From the NCBI GenBank assembly GCA_963971405.1, contig OZ020491.1, forward strand, positions 2,300,910 to 2,364,909: a stretch of DNA of 64,000 nt. The letters run 5' to 3'. This document shows positions 41,306 to 52,045 of this stretch, in pieces (position 1 is the first letter of the stretch; each line of letters starts with the position of its first letter). A model generated the notes under the pieces. The model worked only from the letters and a program-made list of their open reading frames with translations. It made no database searches and was not told the DNA's origin. Made by a program: the position numbers and the translations under genes. Source of the DNA: Psococerastis gibbosa (lineage: Eukaryota; Arthropoda; Insecta; Psocodea; Psocidae).

Positions 41306-41611
41306 TCATTCTATGATCTGTAGGTTGACACTATTTTTTCCCCGATGGCTTGAAACGATAAGATACATCTCAGCTCCTGGAGTAACTTCACTTTGTTGAA
41401 AGGCTGGCAGATATTGTTGAGGCACAAAACATTCCACGACTTCTTTTTCCAATCCTCGCAATATGACTTTTACAGCTGGTCCATATTCTGTTTTTTCGAT
41501 TTGCACTATTTTCAATATTAGGTATTTAACTCCAATCACTAGTTTTCGCATTGATATGGTAGGCCCGGCTACTTGGTTGATGGCATTAACTTTATTGAAT
41601 AGAGATGTCAT
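41306..41611 (-). CDS. Small OB-fold-like protein, right TIR copy
   Basis: Encodes the same 101 residues as 27367-27672. It is transcribed inwards from the right end, preceded by the mirror copy of leader A. Two identical intact copies per element mean doubled dosage, and sequence kept uniform by TIR conversion or recent origin. Function as for the left copy: probable OB-fold nucleic-acid binding, by inference. Confidence 0.6.
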   Translation of the reverse strand: MTSLFNKVNAINQVAGPTISMRKLVIGVKYLILKIVQIEKTEYGPAVKVILRGLEKEVVECFVPQQYLPAFQQSEVTPGAEMYLIVSSHRGKNSVNLQIIE

Positions 41612-41892
41612 GTTGTAAGATTATACAATTTTACTTATAAAGTGGTATTACTTGAGTCTTGAATGAAGGTTTGGCTTCAACTAAGCTCCTCAACCCAAGG
41701 CGATGCCTTTTGTAACGACACATTTGGAACATTCTAGATGTACGCTGTACTACGGGGAGGGGGGGGGGTGCGTCATAGACCACCCACCTGGTACAGAGAT
41801 AGATAGACAACGGGATAAGCACGGCGGGGTACAAAGACCACCCACGAAGAAGAAAGAAGAAGAAGAAAGAAATGTTTTAATTCAATTAACAC

Positions 41893-41929
<37 letters not shown>

Positions 41930-42196
41930 TAAAAAATTATTAATAATATTAATTAATATAAATTATAATATAATTAATAATAATATAATAATAATTATAA
42001 TTATAATATAAATTAATAATAATTAATTAATAAAAAAAAAATTAGACCACCCACGAGGGGTAGCATGACGGGGGGGTGGAAAAAAAAAAAAAAAAAAAAA
42101 AAAAAATCAGACCACCCACGAGGGGTAGCACGACGGGGGGTGGGGTAGCTCGACGGGGGGTGGGGTAAGCGCCAGAAACCCCCTTTCTATACTACT

Positions 42197-42202
42197 TGCT
42201 TA
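42197..42202. repeat. Right target-site duplication of the Polinton
   Basis: TGCTTA directly follows the element, identical to 26771-26776. The exact match argues for a recent insertion. Confidence 0.95.
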
Positions 42203-42215
42203 ATAAGGTTATCAG

Positions 42216-42373
42216 CAGTCTGATCGAGGCGTTTATAATACCGGGGTTAAATAAATACCCTAGGATTATAAATGTAGACAAACAAATTTTGAATAGCACT
42301 TTCCATTATAAAATTATCTTGTTTACCAGTGGATTAAATAAATACCGGTATTTTAAACGCCCCGATCAGGCTG
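42216..42373. mobile_element. CWG foldback MITE (copy 3)
   Basis: 158 bp, ends CAGTCTGATCGAGG and complement. Left flank CAG, right flank CTG, so the duplication is not exact. A reversed partial copy follows at about 42376-42450. Confidence 0.75.
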
Positions 42374-42693
42374 CTGGTAAAGATAATTTTAAAACGGAAA
42401 GTGCTATTCAAAATGGTTTTGTTTAATTTTTTAACCCCAGGAATAAGTTAATACTAAATGGCATATTAGGCCGGTAGGAGCGGAAACATTTGTTGCTGGC
42501 ACTTGCAACCACTTGAGGCTGTCTGTTTATTTAGTCACAGTGTTGACTTGAACCATCGAACAATAAACAAGGATGAGTCAACATTGACAAATGACTCTGA
42601 AATTTACCGGCCGCCTCAGACAATGTTTACATTTTGTTCATTATGATGTAGCCTTATGTATTTTATTTTTTATTGGTTTGGGGTACATTTGTC

Positions 42694-42906
42694 AGGACAT
42701 GTAGAGTAGTGGAACGGACTCCAACTTTCACCCGAGAGGTTGTCGGTTCGAGTCCCACACTTGCTACATTTTCTGGCCATGCCTTGGAGGGCATGTAAAG
42801 CAGGCGGTCCCGGGCTTTCCTAGTTGAGTGTAAGAGAGGGCTTATAGCCCTAACTCCGCTAGGTTAGCTTAGTAATAGAACAACAAAAGTCGATATTTAT
42901 TTATTT
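42694..42906 (+). mobile_element. SINE-1, full-length tRNA-derived SINE
   Basis: A box TAGAGTAGTGG (42702-42712) and B box GGTTCGAGTCC (42745-42755), followed by the conserved body and a TATTTATTTATTTG tail. Confidence 0.92.
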
Positions 42907-43067
42907 GCATTTTTGCACTTAAGGTTACATACTATATACTTATTCAGTATATATAGCCGTATATTATACCGTATATACAATAACATGTGCCAAGTGCGAC
43001 AGATCATAGCTATTATAAATTTATAATAATTTTTTTTCTAAACTTAATCTATTGGTAAAGGTTAATT

Positions 43068-43355
43068 ATTTAACAAAGGGTTAGTTTGACCTGTCGCGTT
43101 AATAGTGATTAGGGGCAGGGGCCTCACAGTCATCGAAAAATTAGGGCGGAGCCATTGTCAGGGGCGACGTTTCGGGAATGGGTACCACTCCCATCATCAG
43201 GCTAAGGACTGATGGGTTCTGGACGATTGACACATTGCTCTTGTATTCTACTCTGAAATTATTGACTAAATCCGATCCCATTGTGGATTCGAACTACCGT
43301 TCTCCCGATTGAAATGCACGCTCTCTAACCACTAGACCGCAGCCCTCGTCAACTT
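43068..43355 (-). mobile_element. SINE-2, tRNA-derived SINE
   Basis: Read on the minus strand it starts GGGCTGCGGTCTAGTGGTTA (A-box region) with B box AGTTCGAATCC, then a body containing GGCTCCGCCCTAA and a TAACCCTTTGTTAAAT end. Related copies are at 60782-61030, 26463 and 52333. Confidence 0.85.
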
Positions 43356-43399
43356 AGATGCCAACTTAGATCTACCAAACAGTTTGGAAACGTTTTTAG

Positions 43400-43960
43400 A
43401 GGTTTGTAATTTTGCTTGTAAAAGCCATGGCTTGGTATTTGGTTTGTTTTCAAGTGAAACTACAAACCAAACGAAGCATTTGCTTAAGCTTGAGTCCATT
43501 ACTGATAGCCTGCTATGGAAAACCTCGGAGAAGAAGGTATGTTAGGTACTACTGGATTATCGCAGGAGGCCAAGGTAATACGATAGATCTGCCCGTTGCG
43601 AAATAGGTGCGACCTTGCACCAGCTTGCCCGGATCTCTGCGACCTTATGCCTGTCTTATTACCGAACTTTCTGAATAATCTTCTAAGGTGATACGCGAGG
43701 AACCAAAGCATATGAAAGGCCCAGTCTCCCATTCATTTGCACAGAACCATATACGAGGTTTCTTAAAAAAGGTAAGGTGACATCAAATGTCTCAACCTTT
43801 GTCTTTGTAAATTTTTTCTCTTCCGAAAACTAAAAAGAACCATGAAAGAACGGCGATATGCAGAAGAAACCCGCATCGCCAGATGAGCGCGGGGCCGAAC
43901 GAAAAACTTATTATCAAAAGTACTTTGAGGTTGACAAAAAGCGTTCTTCTTCTTCTTCTG
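43400..43960. other. No gene seen
   Basis: Frames here (43412, 43499, 43792) have no recognisable product. Confidence 0.4.
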
Positions 43961-44160
43961 TCTCTACAGCCTTTGATGAGCTTTGGCCTTCTCGACAACA
44001 CTACTGTAATCATCTCGGTTTTGTACAACGCTCCGCCATCTACGGACTCCCAACTCGCGAAGGTCAATTTCCAATTCATCCTTCCAGCGTTTTCGAGAAC
44101 GTCCCGCCAGTCGTCTTCCTGTCATGCTTGCATTGTACATCTTGTTCGACATGCGGTCGT
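43926..44160 (-). pseudogene. LINE reverse-transcriptase tail fragment
   Basis: Minus-strand frame encodes TGRRLAGRSRKRWKDELEID followed by LRELGVRRWRSVVQNRDDYSSVVEKAK, the terminal 50-60 residues of a LINE RT. Confidence 0.85.
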
Positions 44161-44171
44161 CAGAGGCTCGA

Positions 44172-44410
44172 ATCTGTACATGGTTAAGTCATGCTTTCAC
44201 TTGTTTCATTGCCTCCATGGTAAGCTTGTCTCAGCTTGTCCATTATCGCTTGTAGCCGGTATAGGTTGACATCGAGAACGTATACCAGTTTGCCAATGGC
44301 CAAAATTCATACAGAAACAATACAAATAATGTCCGAAATCCATTTGGTCGTTGGCATTGGATAAGGGACCTATGAGCCACTATAAGTAGGCCTGGGTCCA
44401 TATAAAGTCC
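44172..44410 (+). repeat. Repeat X, uninterrupted copy (empty site for family A)
   Basis: Contains AATACAAATAATGTCCGAAA without insertion, against split copies at 8547/9292 and 58103/58966. Confidence 0.85.
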
Positions 44411-44818
44411 TAAAGGAAAAAAAAATACTTTGCGGTCGTGTGACATTCTTGCGACACGTCCCAGCCATCTTATGCGTAACAGAAAGAGTTTTATTATATC
44501 TGAGAGAGATTGCGATTACGTACTTTGAAGAGAACGACGTACTGTAGATATTTATTAATAAGAAGGTGCTGAGGAAAAACATACTAAGTCACCTTAATTT
44601 GTGAACAAGGCTCATAAGAGTTTTTAATGGAACCTGTTACATCATCTTTGTGGTTCATCTCCAGATATTATACAATATTTTTGTATCTCCTCTAAAACTG
44701 CGTCATCAGTAGTCAGCAGTAGTTACCGAACACTCGGGCATGACCATTATGTTTCGGTGCCTATGTGTTCCCTTTTTGGCACAAGATATGACTTGGCGAA
44801 TTTATAATCTCACCCTTA

Positions 44819-45257
44819 GGCGCCCATTCCACATACGTACAACGTCAATGAAAATTATGAAATTGAAAGACATTTCAATTTCTCATTGATGGGGGCCATT
44901 CCATATGTTTTTTCAAAAATTGACAATTTTTAATTGAAGCGTATGCGCCAAAATTTTGAAATTTGTTTGCATTTGTTTCTTGAAATTGTATTTGTTTTCT
45001 TCGTCCCCTTATTATTTAAACCTTATTATAATTTTTACACAGAAATGCTTTCTTTTTAGAGAAATCAATTTAAATAGTTGTACTTGTCATATCCCATGAC
45101 GCCATTTCTTAATTTTAGATTGTTTGTTTCATTGTTTGTGAGTTTACTCTATGATCAATTGATCATTGATCAATTTTAACAATGGCATAGAGTAAAATTG
45201 AAATGTCCTTCAATTTCATAATTTTCATTGACGTTGTACGTATGTGGAATGGGCGCC
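44819..45257. mobile_element. Long-TIR MITE, PIF/Harbinger type (family 2)
   Basis: 439 bp, ends GGCGCCCATTCCACATACG and complement, arms with CGTCAATGAAAATTATGAAA, flanked by TTA (44816-44818, 45258-45260). Confidence 0.88.
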
Positions 45258-45328
45258 TTATTAAGGTGCGGTAAACTTCGTGCCTAGCCGCATGTAAACA
45301 CAAGGCGGACCGCCAGCCTATGTTTATT

Positions 45329-45530
45329 CTTCTTCTTTAAATGCCGCTTCTGTCGATAATTGGCGATCATAATGGCAATTGATGTCATGATGATTTGGAA
45401 TTGTAATGCAGTGGTTTCCCATTGTCTTCTGCATCCTTATGCCGTTGACTCTTCATTGAGTTCCTCTGTCTTCGAGGCTAGTATCCCAACACTCTTCGCT
45501 TAACCCGGCTCAAACTAGCTCCCTATCACT
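45329..45530 (-). repeat. LINE 3' fragment
   Basis: CTTCTTCTTTAAATGCCGCT to GGCTCAAACTAGCTCCCTA, the same reversed LINE 3' region as 24595 and 49105. 45531-46022 contains a poly-G run and no recognised gene; the 158-aa minus frame (45643-46119) has no known homology and its start overlaps the SINE-1 at 46023. Confidence 0.6.
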
Positions 45531-46022
45531 CTGCTTACTGACACCCTAGTATAACTGACACGCTATTAGATGTGGGGGGGGGGGGGGGGCTCGTTAGTCT
45601 TTTAAAGACGCTGATGTGTCCCATACTTCCATCAATTAACTGTTAGGGATGCACGCGGGGCAGCACGGTACTAGTCTTCATTAACCGGAAAAACGTCTCG
45701 CCGTCTTGTGAACAATAAGAGAAGTATAAAAAATAAATAAAAATAAAGAACAAATAAAAAGAGTGAGATTTTCTGAGCTGGTACAATAGCCTAGCAGACG
45801 AGAACGAGAGACCTGTGTGGCTATAATTGTTATTAAGTTTATATTGATTTATTAATTTAGTGATATCAAGGTGCTGTAGCCTGTAGGAATTCCCGTGGGT
45901 ACTTGCGAATGAACGCTGGAGTGGACGAGGTAAAAGTGCGGGACGCGGAACGCCGTCCTTACGCCCGGTTTCACAAGGTCGATTGGAACGCCAGCGATCC
46001 ACACAGAAATTGGTCATATTGG

Positions 46023-46229
46023 TCCGGACATGTAGAGTACAGACTCCAACTTTCCCCGGAAAGGTTGTTGGTTCGAGACCCACGTTTGCTACATTTTCAG
46101 GCCATGCTTTGGCGGGCATGTAAAGTGGGCGGTCCTAGTTGAGTATAAGAGTTGGTTTTATAGACCTGATTCCGCTAGTTTGTCTTAGTAATAGAACAAC
46201 AATTCAATATTTATTTATACTTTATTTAT
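46023..46229 (+). mobile_element. SINE-1, full-length tRNA-derived SINE
   Basis: TGTAGAGTAC at the A box (a short deletion) and GGTTCGAGACC at the B box (46070-46080), body and TTTATTTATAC tail. Confidence 0.88.
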
Positions 46230-46442
46230 GAACAAATAGGCTGATGCTAAACCATTGGGCCTAGAGCGGGCATGGGCAAACTTTTTAAGCGGAGGGCTAG
46301 ATGAAATAACTGTCAAATAATTATCAAGGTGGGCCGAAGAAAATTGTTCCAAACAGATTTTTTATAAATTATAAACATTATTTTTTATTTTGAGATCTCT
46401 CACAACTTATACGCTACAGCCTACAATATTAAAAACAAACTT

Positions 46443-47281
46443 AGAAGAACCGGTCCGAGTTTACTCGAACATGCTTTCCAATTTATCAATTAGTCAATTA
46501 GTAGGGAGAGAAATGAATAATTTCATGGTAAATAATTTTCCTACGGTTAAATTTCGGATATCTCGGGGGGGGGGGGGGGTCCACCTGACGTCACTGGTGG
46601 TGAGGTAACCTCAGTATATATACACATTACAACACAGTAATAATGGCAGGGCAGGCAATGCATTTCAGCGTGTAGTTTCTATCATTTTTTCAAAAAAATT
46701 TTTTGTGCAAAAGCAAATAGGTTTTTGGGAAAGCCAACTGTCCGGTTTCGTTACTCAACTTAACACCTAAAACAAGCCTGAAGGTAGAAATCATCGATAG
46801 AAGAGTTTCGCAGAAATATTATTTTTTAGTAATTTTTCATTAAAATTAAGTTATTTTTATTTTTTTACCCCCAGAAGCAAACTATCAAGGGTTAAGCGGC
46901 CCCCCGCATTTTATCAACATTAAGAACGACTAGAATATATGTGAATTTAAAAGAAATCGTTGGAGCCGTTTTTGAGAAATAATTTTTTTAGACTTTTTTT
47001 GGAGTTCTTTTGAGAATAAAACCCCCCAAATTGAGTTAGCCCAAAATAAATAAAAAAAATGGTCTCGAGGTATGATTTTTGTGAACCTACATGCCGAATT
47101 TCATCAAAATCGACCGAGTAGTTTGCCCGGAAATCGATGCACAGACAGACAGACAGACATTTCGTAAAAACCACTTTTTTGGGTTCCTGGGACCTGAAAA
47201 CGTGTAAATCCGTTGAAATCTCGGAATCAAAAATTTCGACCATCACAAAGCTTTCCTTATACTACGTATAAATTGGAAAGC
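46443..47281 (-). repeat. Family A interspersed repeat
   Basis: Inverted copy from GAACCGGTCCGAG to AATTGGAAAGC with AA on both sides. 46262-46380 upstream looks like the end of another hAT (GGGCATGGGCAAACTTTTTA). Confidence 0.85.
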
Positions 47282-47709
47282 AAAAACATTATATTACAAC
47301 AATTATACAATATGTATTAGGTATGCTGTATTAGGCGTGTGCCATTCGCGTGCCGAATGCGTGCAGAGATTTTACAGATAAAGTAGAACTACTTCTAATT
47401 TGACTAGAATGAGTTCTCAGTACATGGAACAATAATCAAGATATGCTAATTTTCATGAATACACTGTTTGTACATTCAGAATCAGGCTTGGATACCTTAT
47501 TACACCTATAATAATGCACGCACTGTCTTCTGTTTTTGGTCCAATTTTAATTTTGGATTAATAAAAACTTCCTTTAGTGCGTTTTGTGAACGGTGATTTA
47601 ATCATTTTAAATCGTCAAATGAGACACGATGAGTGGAAATTGGGTGGCTGTTGTCATAAAACGTTGCCACTTGCTATATATAGATGATTCACATTACTTA
47701 ATGTCCTTA

Positions 47710-48228
47710 GGCGGCTATTCCACCGACGTGGATTTTGAATGTGAATGTGTCGTGACGTGGTAGCAGACATCACAGAGACTTATTAAGGGCAAACCGGAGT
47801 CGCCGATATTCCATTTCTGTGCAAACTTCAATTTTTCATGAAATATGGAATGCAGAACAATGAAAAAATGCTGAATCGCAAGAAGAATTTTTACTCCTAA
47901 TTTTGATACATAGTATGTTGATCAATACTGATCGGCTATAGTTAGTGAACTTGATACGCAAAAAATAACTGTCACTCAGGAGTTCAAGTTGAAGGAGTTC
48001 AGCAACTGTAACGAATTGGGGTTAGTTAAGGCCACGTACTATGTATATCAAAATTAGGAGAAAAAATTCTTCTTGCGATTCAGAATTTTTCATTGTTCTG
48101 CGTTCCATATCACATGAGAAATTGAAGTTTGAACAGAAAATGGAATATGGGCGACTCCGCTTGCCCCTTGAAGATGTCTGCTTCCACGTCATGACACATT
48201 CAAAATCCACGTCGGTGGAATAGCCGCC
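47710..48228. mobile_element. 519-bp foldback MITE, PIF/Harbinger type (family 3)
   Basis: Ends GGCGGCTATTCCACCGACGT and complement, flanked by TTA (47707-47709, 48229-48231). Almost the whole length folds back (for example TTTTGATAC...GTATATCAAAA). Confidence 0.9.
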
Positions 48229-49624
48229 TTATACTCGTACATCATCACCACATCCCTTGGTCTTGTTACGGTTAATCCCTCAGTAAACTCCTGTATGTCG
48301 TAGGGGTAGGTCATGCTACTGCTGTATGACTCGCCCGCTCTAGTTGTTTTACTATCTAAGGCCCGGTACACACGGACTATTTTCGCAGTCGCGATTTGCC
48401 GACGTCTTTTTCATTGTACTAGTAACCATAGGGCTAGCAGAAGATTTCTTGTCAATTTATCGACGATTAACGATTTCGAAAGCTAGCGTGAAGCAGACCG
48501 CAAAAAAGTGCACGGTTTTCCCCATGACAAGCCGCATCTTAGAAATCATCTGAATTAGACTCTATGATTTTGCCTACAGTGAAAAGACGCCGGCTAATTG
48601 CTACAGCGAAAACCGTCCGTCTGTACTGAAATGTACTAGAAATTTAAGGCCACGACACTGTGTTTCTTACAAAACAAGCATTAAGCCTGTTGCTTAAGCC
48701 AAAGAAACACAGCCTTTCATCATTTTTAATTCTTTTAATCCCGTGTGTACCGAAATGTACTAGCAATTTAAAGCCACGCATTTGTTACAAAACAAGCATT
48801 GAAGAACCAGTAGAATCCGGGCTGATGAAAGCGAACTTCCAAACGTTTCGTCAACATCTGCGGTCGACATCTTCAGTGGAACTGCATAGACTTCTAAGAT
48901 TGTATCTCGGACGCTCAGCAGCGACTCAGGTTCTTCATTCGACTCCGACCGTGAAAGCCTTTGCTGTTACAAAACAAGCATTGTGTAGCCTGTATATGGC
49001 TGAAGTCAAAGAAACACAGTTTTTCATGACTTTTATGCCAGACATGGACGCCGAGCTCTCTCCAATCACGCTCAACATCGTCCTGCCATCGTAGCCTCAG
49101 TCTTTCTCTTTATATGCCTCTTCTAGCAAAGATAGGCGATCATCATGGCAATGTAGACCTTTGAGTCTGCTGCTCTGAAAAGGAAAGTCGTGCTCTTGCC
49201 AAATTTTTCAACAAGGAAGTTCTTCAGCCGGGAGCCATCATTCCTTCTAACTCCCATTGGATTATAACATGCAAAAGGCGATATTTTTCGTTCTTCATCT
49301 CATGGACAAAGTAAATTAGTCTTGTTTGACCCCACCCGTTCTCTGCAAGGCTGGTTGGCATCAGAAACATAACTATGGCATCGGTGCCTCCACTCCCCTT
49401 GATCCTGGCACGCCCTCTTCTGTTCCACGTACAATATGTATTGGCCCCTACATCCTCCATCACTTGCTGCAGATATTTTTTTCTCGGTTGACGTCTTCTA
49501 TGATTCCTTGTATGATGCAGCTCCACCCTAATTTAGCCAAACATAAACAATTGGTCTCTAAATTAGTGTTACAACTCTTGGAGGAACCTTTTTCATTGAA
49601 GTGGGTCATTTTTTTCTGTTTCAG
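48229..49624. other. Upstream region of ABCD; no gene recognised
   Basis: Contains direct repeats of GAAATGTACTAG...TTACAAAACAAGCATT (48628, 48750, third partial 48966) and a reversed LINE 3' fragment at 49105-49225. The frames at 48660 and 49326 have no recognisable product. The ABCD promoter or first noncoding exon may lie here. Confidence 0.45.
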
Positions 49625-49671
49625 GAACGTGGTCGGGTGTAGATGAGGTGATAATGTGAGTGGTGGTAAAA

Positions 49672-49784
49672 ATGCCTGCGGTTGTGTCCAAGTATTTGCA
49701 TGACGTCACTGCCAAGTACCCCGCTCTCACGCACCACGTGTCAAAAAAGGTCGCCGGAGCTGCCGTCTTAGCCATAGTCCTCAG
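49672..49784 (+). CDS. ABCD: ABCD peroxisomal transporter, coding exon 1
   Basis: Encodes MPAVVSKYLHDVTAKYP... and the start of a membrane segment (VAGAAVLAIVL). A polypyrimidine tract and CAG at 49609-49624 form a good acceptor, so the exon probably begins at 49625 and a noncoding upstream exon is likely; in-frame stops precede the ATG. Donor CAG|GTACGT. The exon ends in phase 2 and joins exon 2 to give Arg. Length and hydrophobic start resemble human ABCD1/ABCD2 (ALDP, ALDRP), half-transporters carrying very-long-chain acyl-CoA into peroxisomes. Assignment rests mainly on exons 3-4. Confidence 0.8.
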
Positions 49785-50219
49785 GTACGTTAAACCCGTA
49801 ATGATTACTCTACTAAATAAATAAAGGAATAATAGCGCACCGCTATGCATTGTATGTATGGAGGGCATGCCTTCATGCGAAGCGCCAGACGCGAAAAGGG
49901 CTAAGAGTCTGCTGGAATTGGATAGAACACGCGAGCGTCGCAGCTCACTGGTCACGGGAATTCAGACATCACCTCTGGTGTGCAAGTGGACAAACTGTGC
50001 GGATATGGAAGCCGAAAGTGGATGGCACATTCTCGCTGAGTACCATGTCATCTGGCGCTCCAGACTTGAACATCTAGGGTGCGCTGTTGCTAATGAGGGT
50101 AGGGCTCTAGTAGTCCTACCTGATGCCATAACGAGTTTCCCAGAAGCTTTAGAACTGGGCCCAAATTGTGGCTTCCAAATTCATACACACATGGAGGGAT
50201 GGACGTTGATCCAAGCTAT

Positions 50220-50322
50220 GGAGATCAGAATCAGTGAATATGATGTGTGGATATGCAGGCGAAGGCTGCAGATATCTTGGAGAGATTGTGTCCCTAATAC
50301 CGAGGTTCTGGTCTCCTGAGAA
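50220..50322 (+). pseudogene. LINE reverse-transcriptase fragment in ABCD intron 1
   Basis: Reads DVWICRRRLQISWRDCVPN, the conserved W.YRR.L.ISW.D.V.N block of LINE RT proteins. It is the end of a 153-aa open frame starting at 49858 whose first part is not recognised. Confidence 0.7.
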
Positions 50323-50482
50323 TCTTCCCTGAAATCTTCAGTAGCTTTGGTAGTAACACCGTATTAAGACGGTTATTCTTTTCCGTTCGTGCTATGCCTG
50401 CAGGTATCTTTCGGTTGTAACCGAAATTAGGGAACCATGAAAAGTCTGAACTTGAAGGGGATCTGTGCCTTGCCGGGGCATC

Positions 50483-50735
50483 AAGCATGTAGCCAGGATT
50501 TTATTAAGGAGGGGGCTAACTACCAAGGGGTATTGAATAGTCCCAGTAAAATGGCGGGTCCACCCCCCCCCCCCGGAAATTTTTAAGAATTTACATGCAA
50601 AAACACACAGTTTTAGTGTTTTTAGAGGGAGAAAAAAATTACAGGTGATACATCAAACTGAACAATGAAATTTTTTACATTTCGGGGGGGAGGGGGGCTT
50701 CAGCCCCCAAAGCCCCCTCCCTGGCTACGTGCCTG
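50483..50735. mobile_element. Mutator-like MITE in ABCD intron 1
   Basis: About 253 bp with ends AAGCATGTAGCCAGG and complement of CAGGCACGTAGCCAGG, C and G tracts inside, and a 9-bp duplication CGGGGCATC (50474-50482, 50736-50744). A 9-bp duplication suggests the Mutator superfamily. Confidence 0.7.
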
Positions 50736-50810
50736 CGGGGCATCGAGTTCCAACCTCCCGCAAGCCCGCCCAGTCCAGACGTGACCCGTTCCTCTGTGTC
50801 ATGCTCTTCG

Positions 50811-50880
50811 ATGGGCGGGCTTGTGGTCTGTGGTAACGCCCGGCAAGACATAAATCGTGAGTTCGAATCCCGCCAAGTCC
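50811..50880 (+). repeat. tRNA-like fragment
   Basis: GTGGTCTGTGGTAACGC resembles an A box and GAGTTCGAATCCCGCC a B box at tRNA spacing, but the cloverleaf stems do not pair well. Probably a tRNA pseudogene or SINE head. Confidence 0.4.
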
Positions 50881-50964
50881 AGATTTTTCATGTTTCTCTA
50901 ATTTCTGCTATAACAAGGAGGTTGCTTCTTCATCCTAAGTAAATTTAATGACTGTATCATGTGT

Positions 50965-51973
50965 CAGAGGTTCTCAAACTTTTTTCGTCGCGGACCCCTA
51001 AATGTTATAAAATTGTATCGCGACCCACTAAATTCTACATTGCAATTTTTACTTCGATTTCCTTCCTAAAATACTTGAGTCACTGCTTTATTTATTTATT
51101 TTATTCTGCTGCCACCTAAAAATGAACACCTCGGCCAATTCATTCTCCCATTGATCTAGCGATCTATTCTATATTTAATATCGTTGGTTCTCGCCAATCT
51201 TTAAAAAAATTATATGACTTAAATTGAAAAAAAAACTTGTCATTCAATTCAATTCTATCTAGTGTATAACTGTAGAGGTGGGGAGTTACTTCTGCCACTG
51301 TGATTTATCACCGTGACTACGATGGTCACTGCAACCACCCGTTCCTACCCAAAAAAAAAATACTGGTGATTTGTGTCACTGTCTCACTGTCACCGATTTA
51401 GGCTATATTTTAAATAGCTTTGTTTCTAATACTCTGATTGTCGCATGCAAGAGCAAGTAACTTGCTCAGGTTTAGCCTATGCACTAGGCATTCTCAAGCG
51501 AAATTCCCCGAAATGCTTTCCGATCGTCTCACGTAAGCTAAACATAAGGTATGCCCGAGGCTGTCACCGTGACTGCTCCATAACTGGCTAGCTTTTAGTT
51601 TATATACTATGTCTATATTACTACTTTTTAAATTTCTTAGCATAACTAAACAAAAGAATAACCGGCTTTAATTGTTAAGCGAAACGAATAAGTCTATGTA
51701 ACTTGTATAAATCACTGTCAAGTAAGAGAAGTGACAGTGACTTTTGATTACTCATACCAAGATGTACCAAGATTACTTAGAGAGCACGAACAAAAGCAGT
51801 CACTACAGTGACAGAAATCACCAGTATTTGTATCAGTGACTGTCGAGTCACTGTCACCGGTCACTGTTGCTCCTGGAAATATCTGTCACGGCCCACCTCT
51901 ACATAACTGGCAGACGTGACCACGCTGTGACCCACTTGGAAAATTTTCCCGACCCACACTTTGGGAACCCCTG
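50965..51973. mobile_element. hAT element in ABCD intron 1 (outer)
   Basis: Ends CAGAGGTTCTCAAACTTT and ...ACTTTGGGAACCCCTG; flanks TCATGTGT/TCATATAC match at 5 of 8, all differences transitions. About 370 bp once the nested element is removed. Ends 72 bases before exon 2. Confidence 0.8.
51273..51901. mobile_element. hAT MITE nested in the outer hAT
   Basis: 629 bp, ends TAGAGGTGGG and CCCACCTCTA, duplication TATAACTG/CATAACTG (51265-51272, 51902-51909; 7 of 8). Arms are rich in GTCACTGTCACCG-type sequence. Confidence 0.85.
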
Positions 51974-52045
51974 TCATATACCATAGTATAATACTACAAA
52001 TAAAAATGTATAATCTTTCTAACGTATTTATTTATTGCCTTTTAG

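Larger units (their letters stand above)
26777..42196. mobile_element. Complete Polinton/Maverick DNA transposon
   Basis: A 15.4-kb element bounded by inverted ends that read AGTAGTATAGAAAGGGGG inwards from each side and by an exact 6-bp duplication TGCTTA. Six-bp duplications and AG...CT ends are the known Polinton signature. Inside are the diagnostic genes: protein-primed DNA polymerase B, chromodomain integrase, packaging ATPase, adenain-like protease, and major and minor capsid proteins. Gene blocks run PolB (+), capsid block (-), ATPase-DUF8207-integrase (+), then two genes (-). Intergenic gaps are mostly 5-130 bases and no main frame is interrupted. It sits at the tail of a SINE fragment on the left and 19 bases from a CWG foldback on the right. 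Polintons are virus-like; whether this one makes particles is not shown by sequence. Confidence 0.97.
39829..42196 (-). repeat. Right Polinton TIR, 2368 bp
   Basis: Inverted copy of 26777-29149. The two align under a constant coordinate sum of 68978 over the coding part, so there are no indels there; length differences lie in the C and T tracts near the end. It duplicates the 101-aa gene, both leaders, the tandem repeats and the first 112 polymerase codons. Confidence 0.95.

Noticed and set aside
49858..50319. 153-aa frame as a host gene
   Set aside because: Its only recognisable part is a LINE reverse-transcriptase block at the C-terminus; it lies in an ABCD intron.
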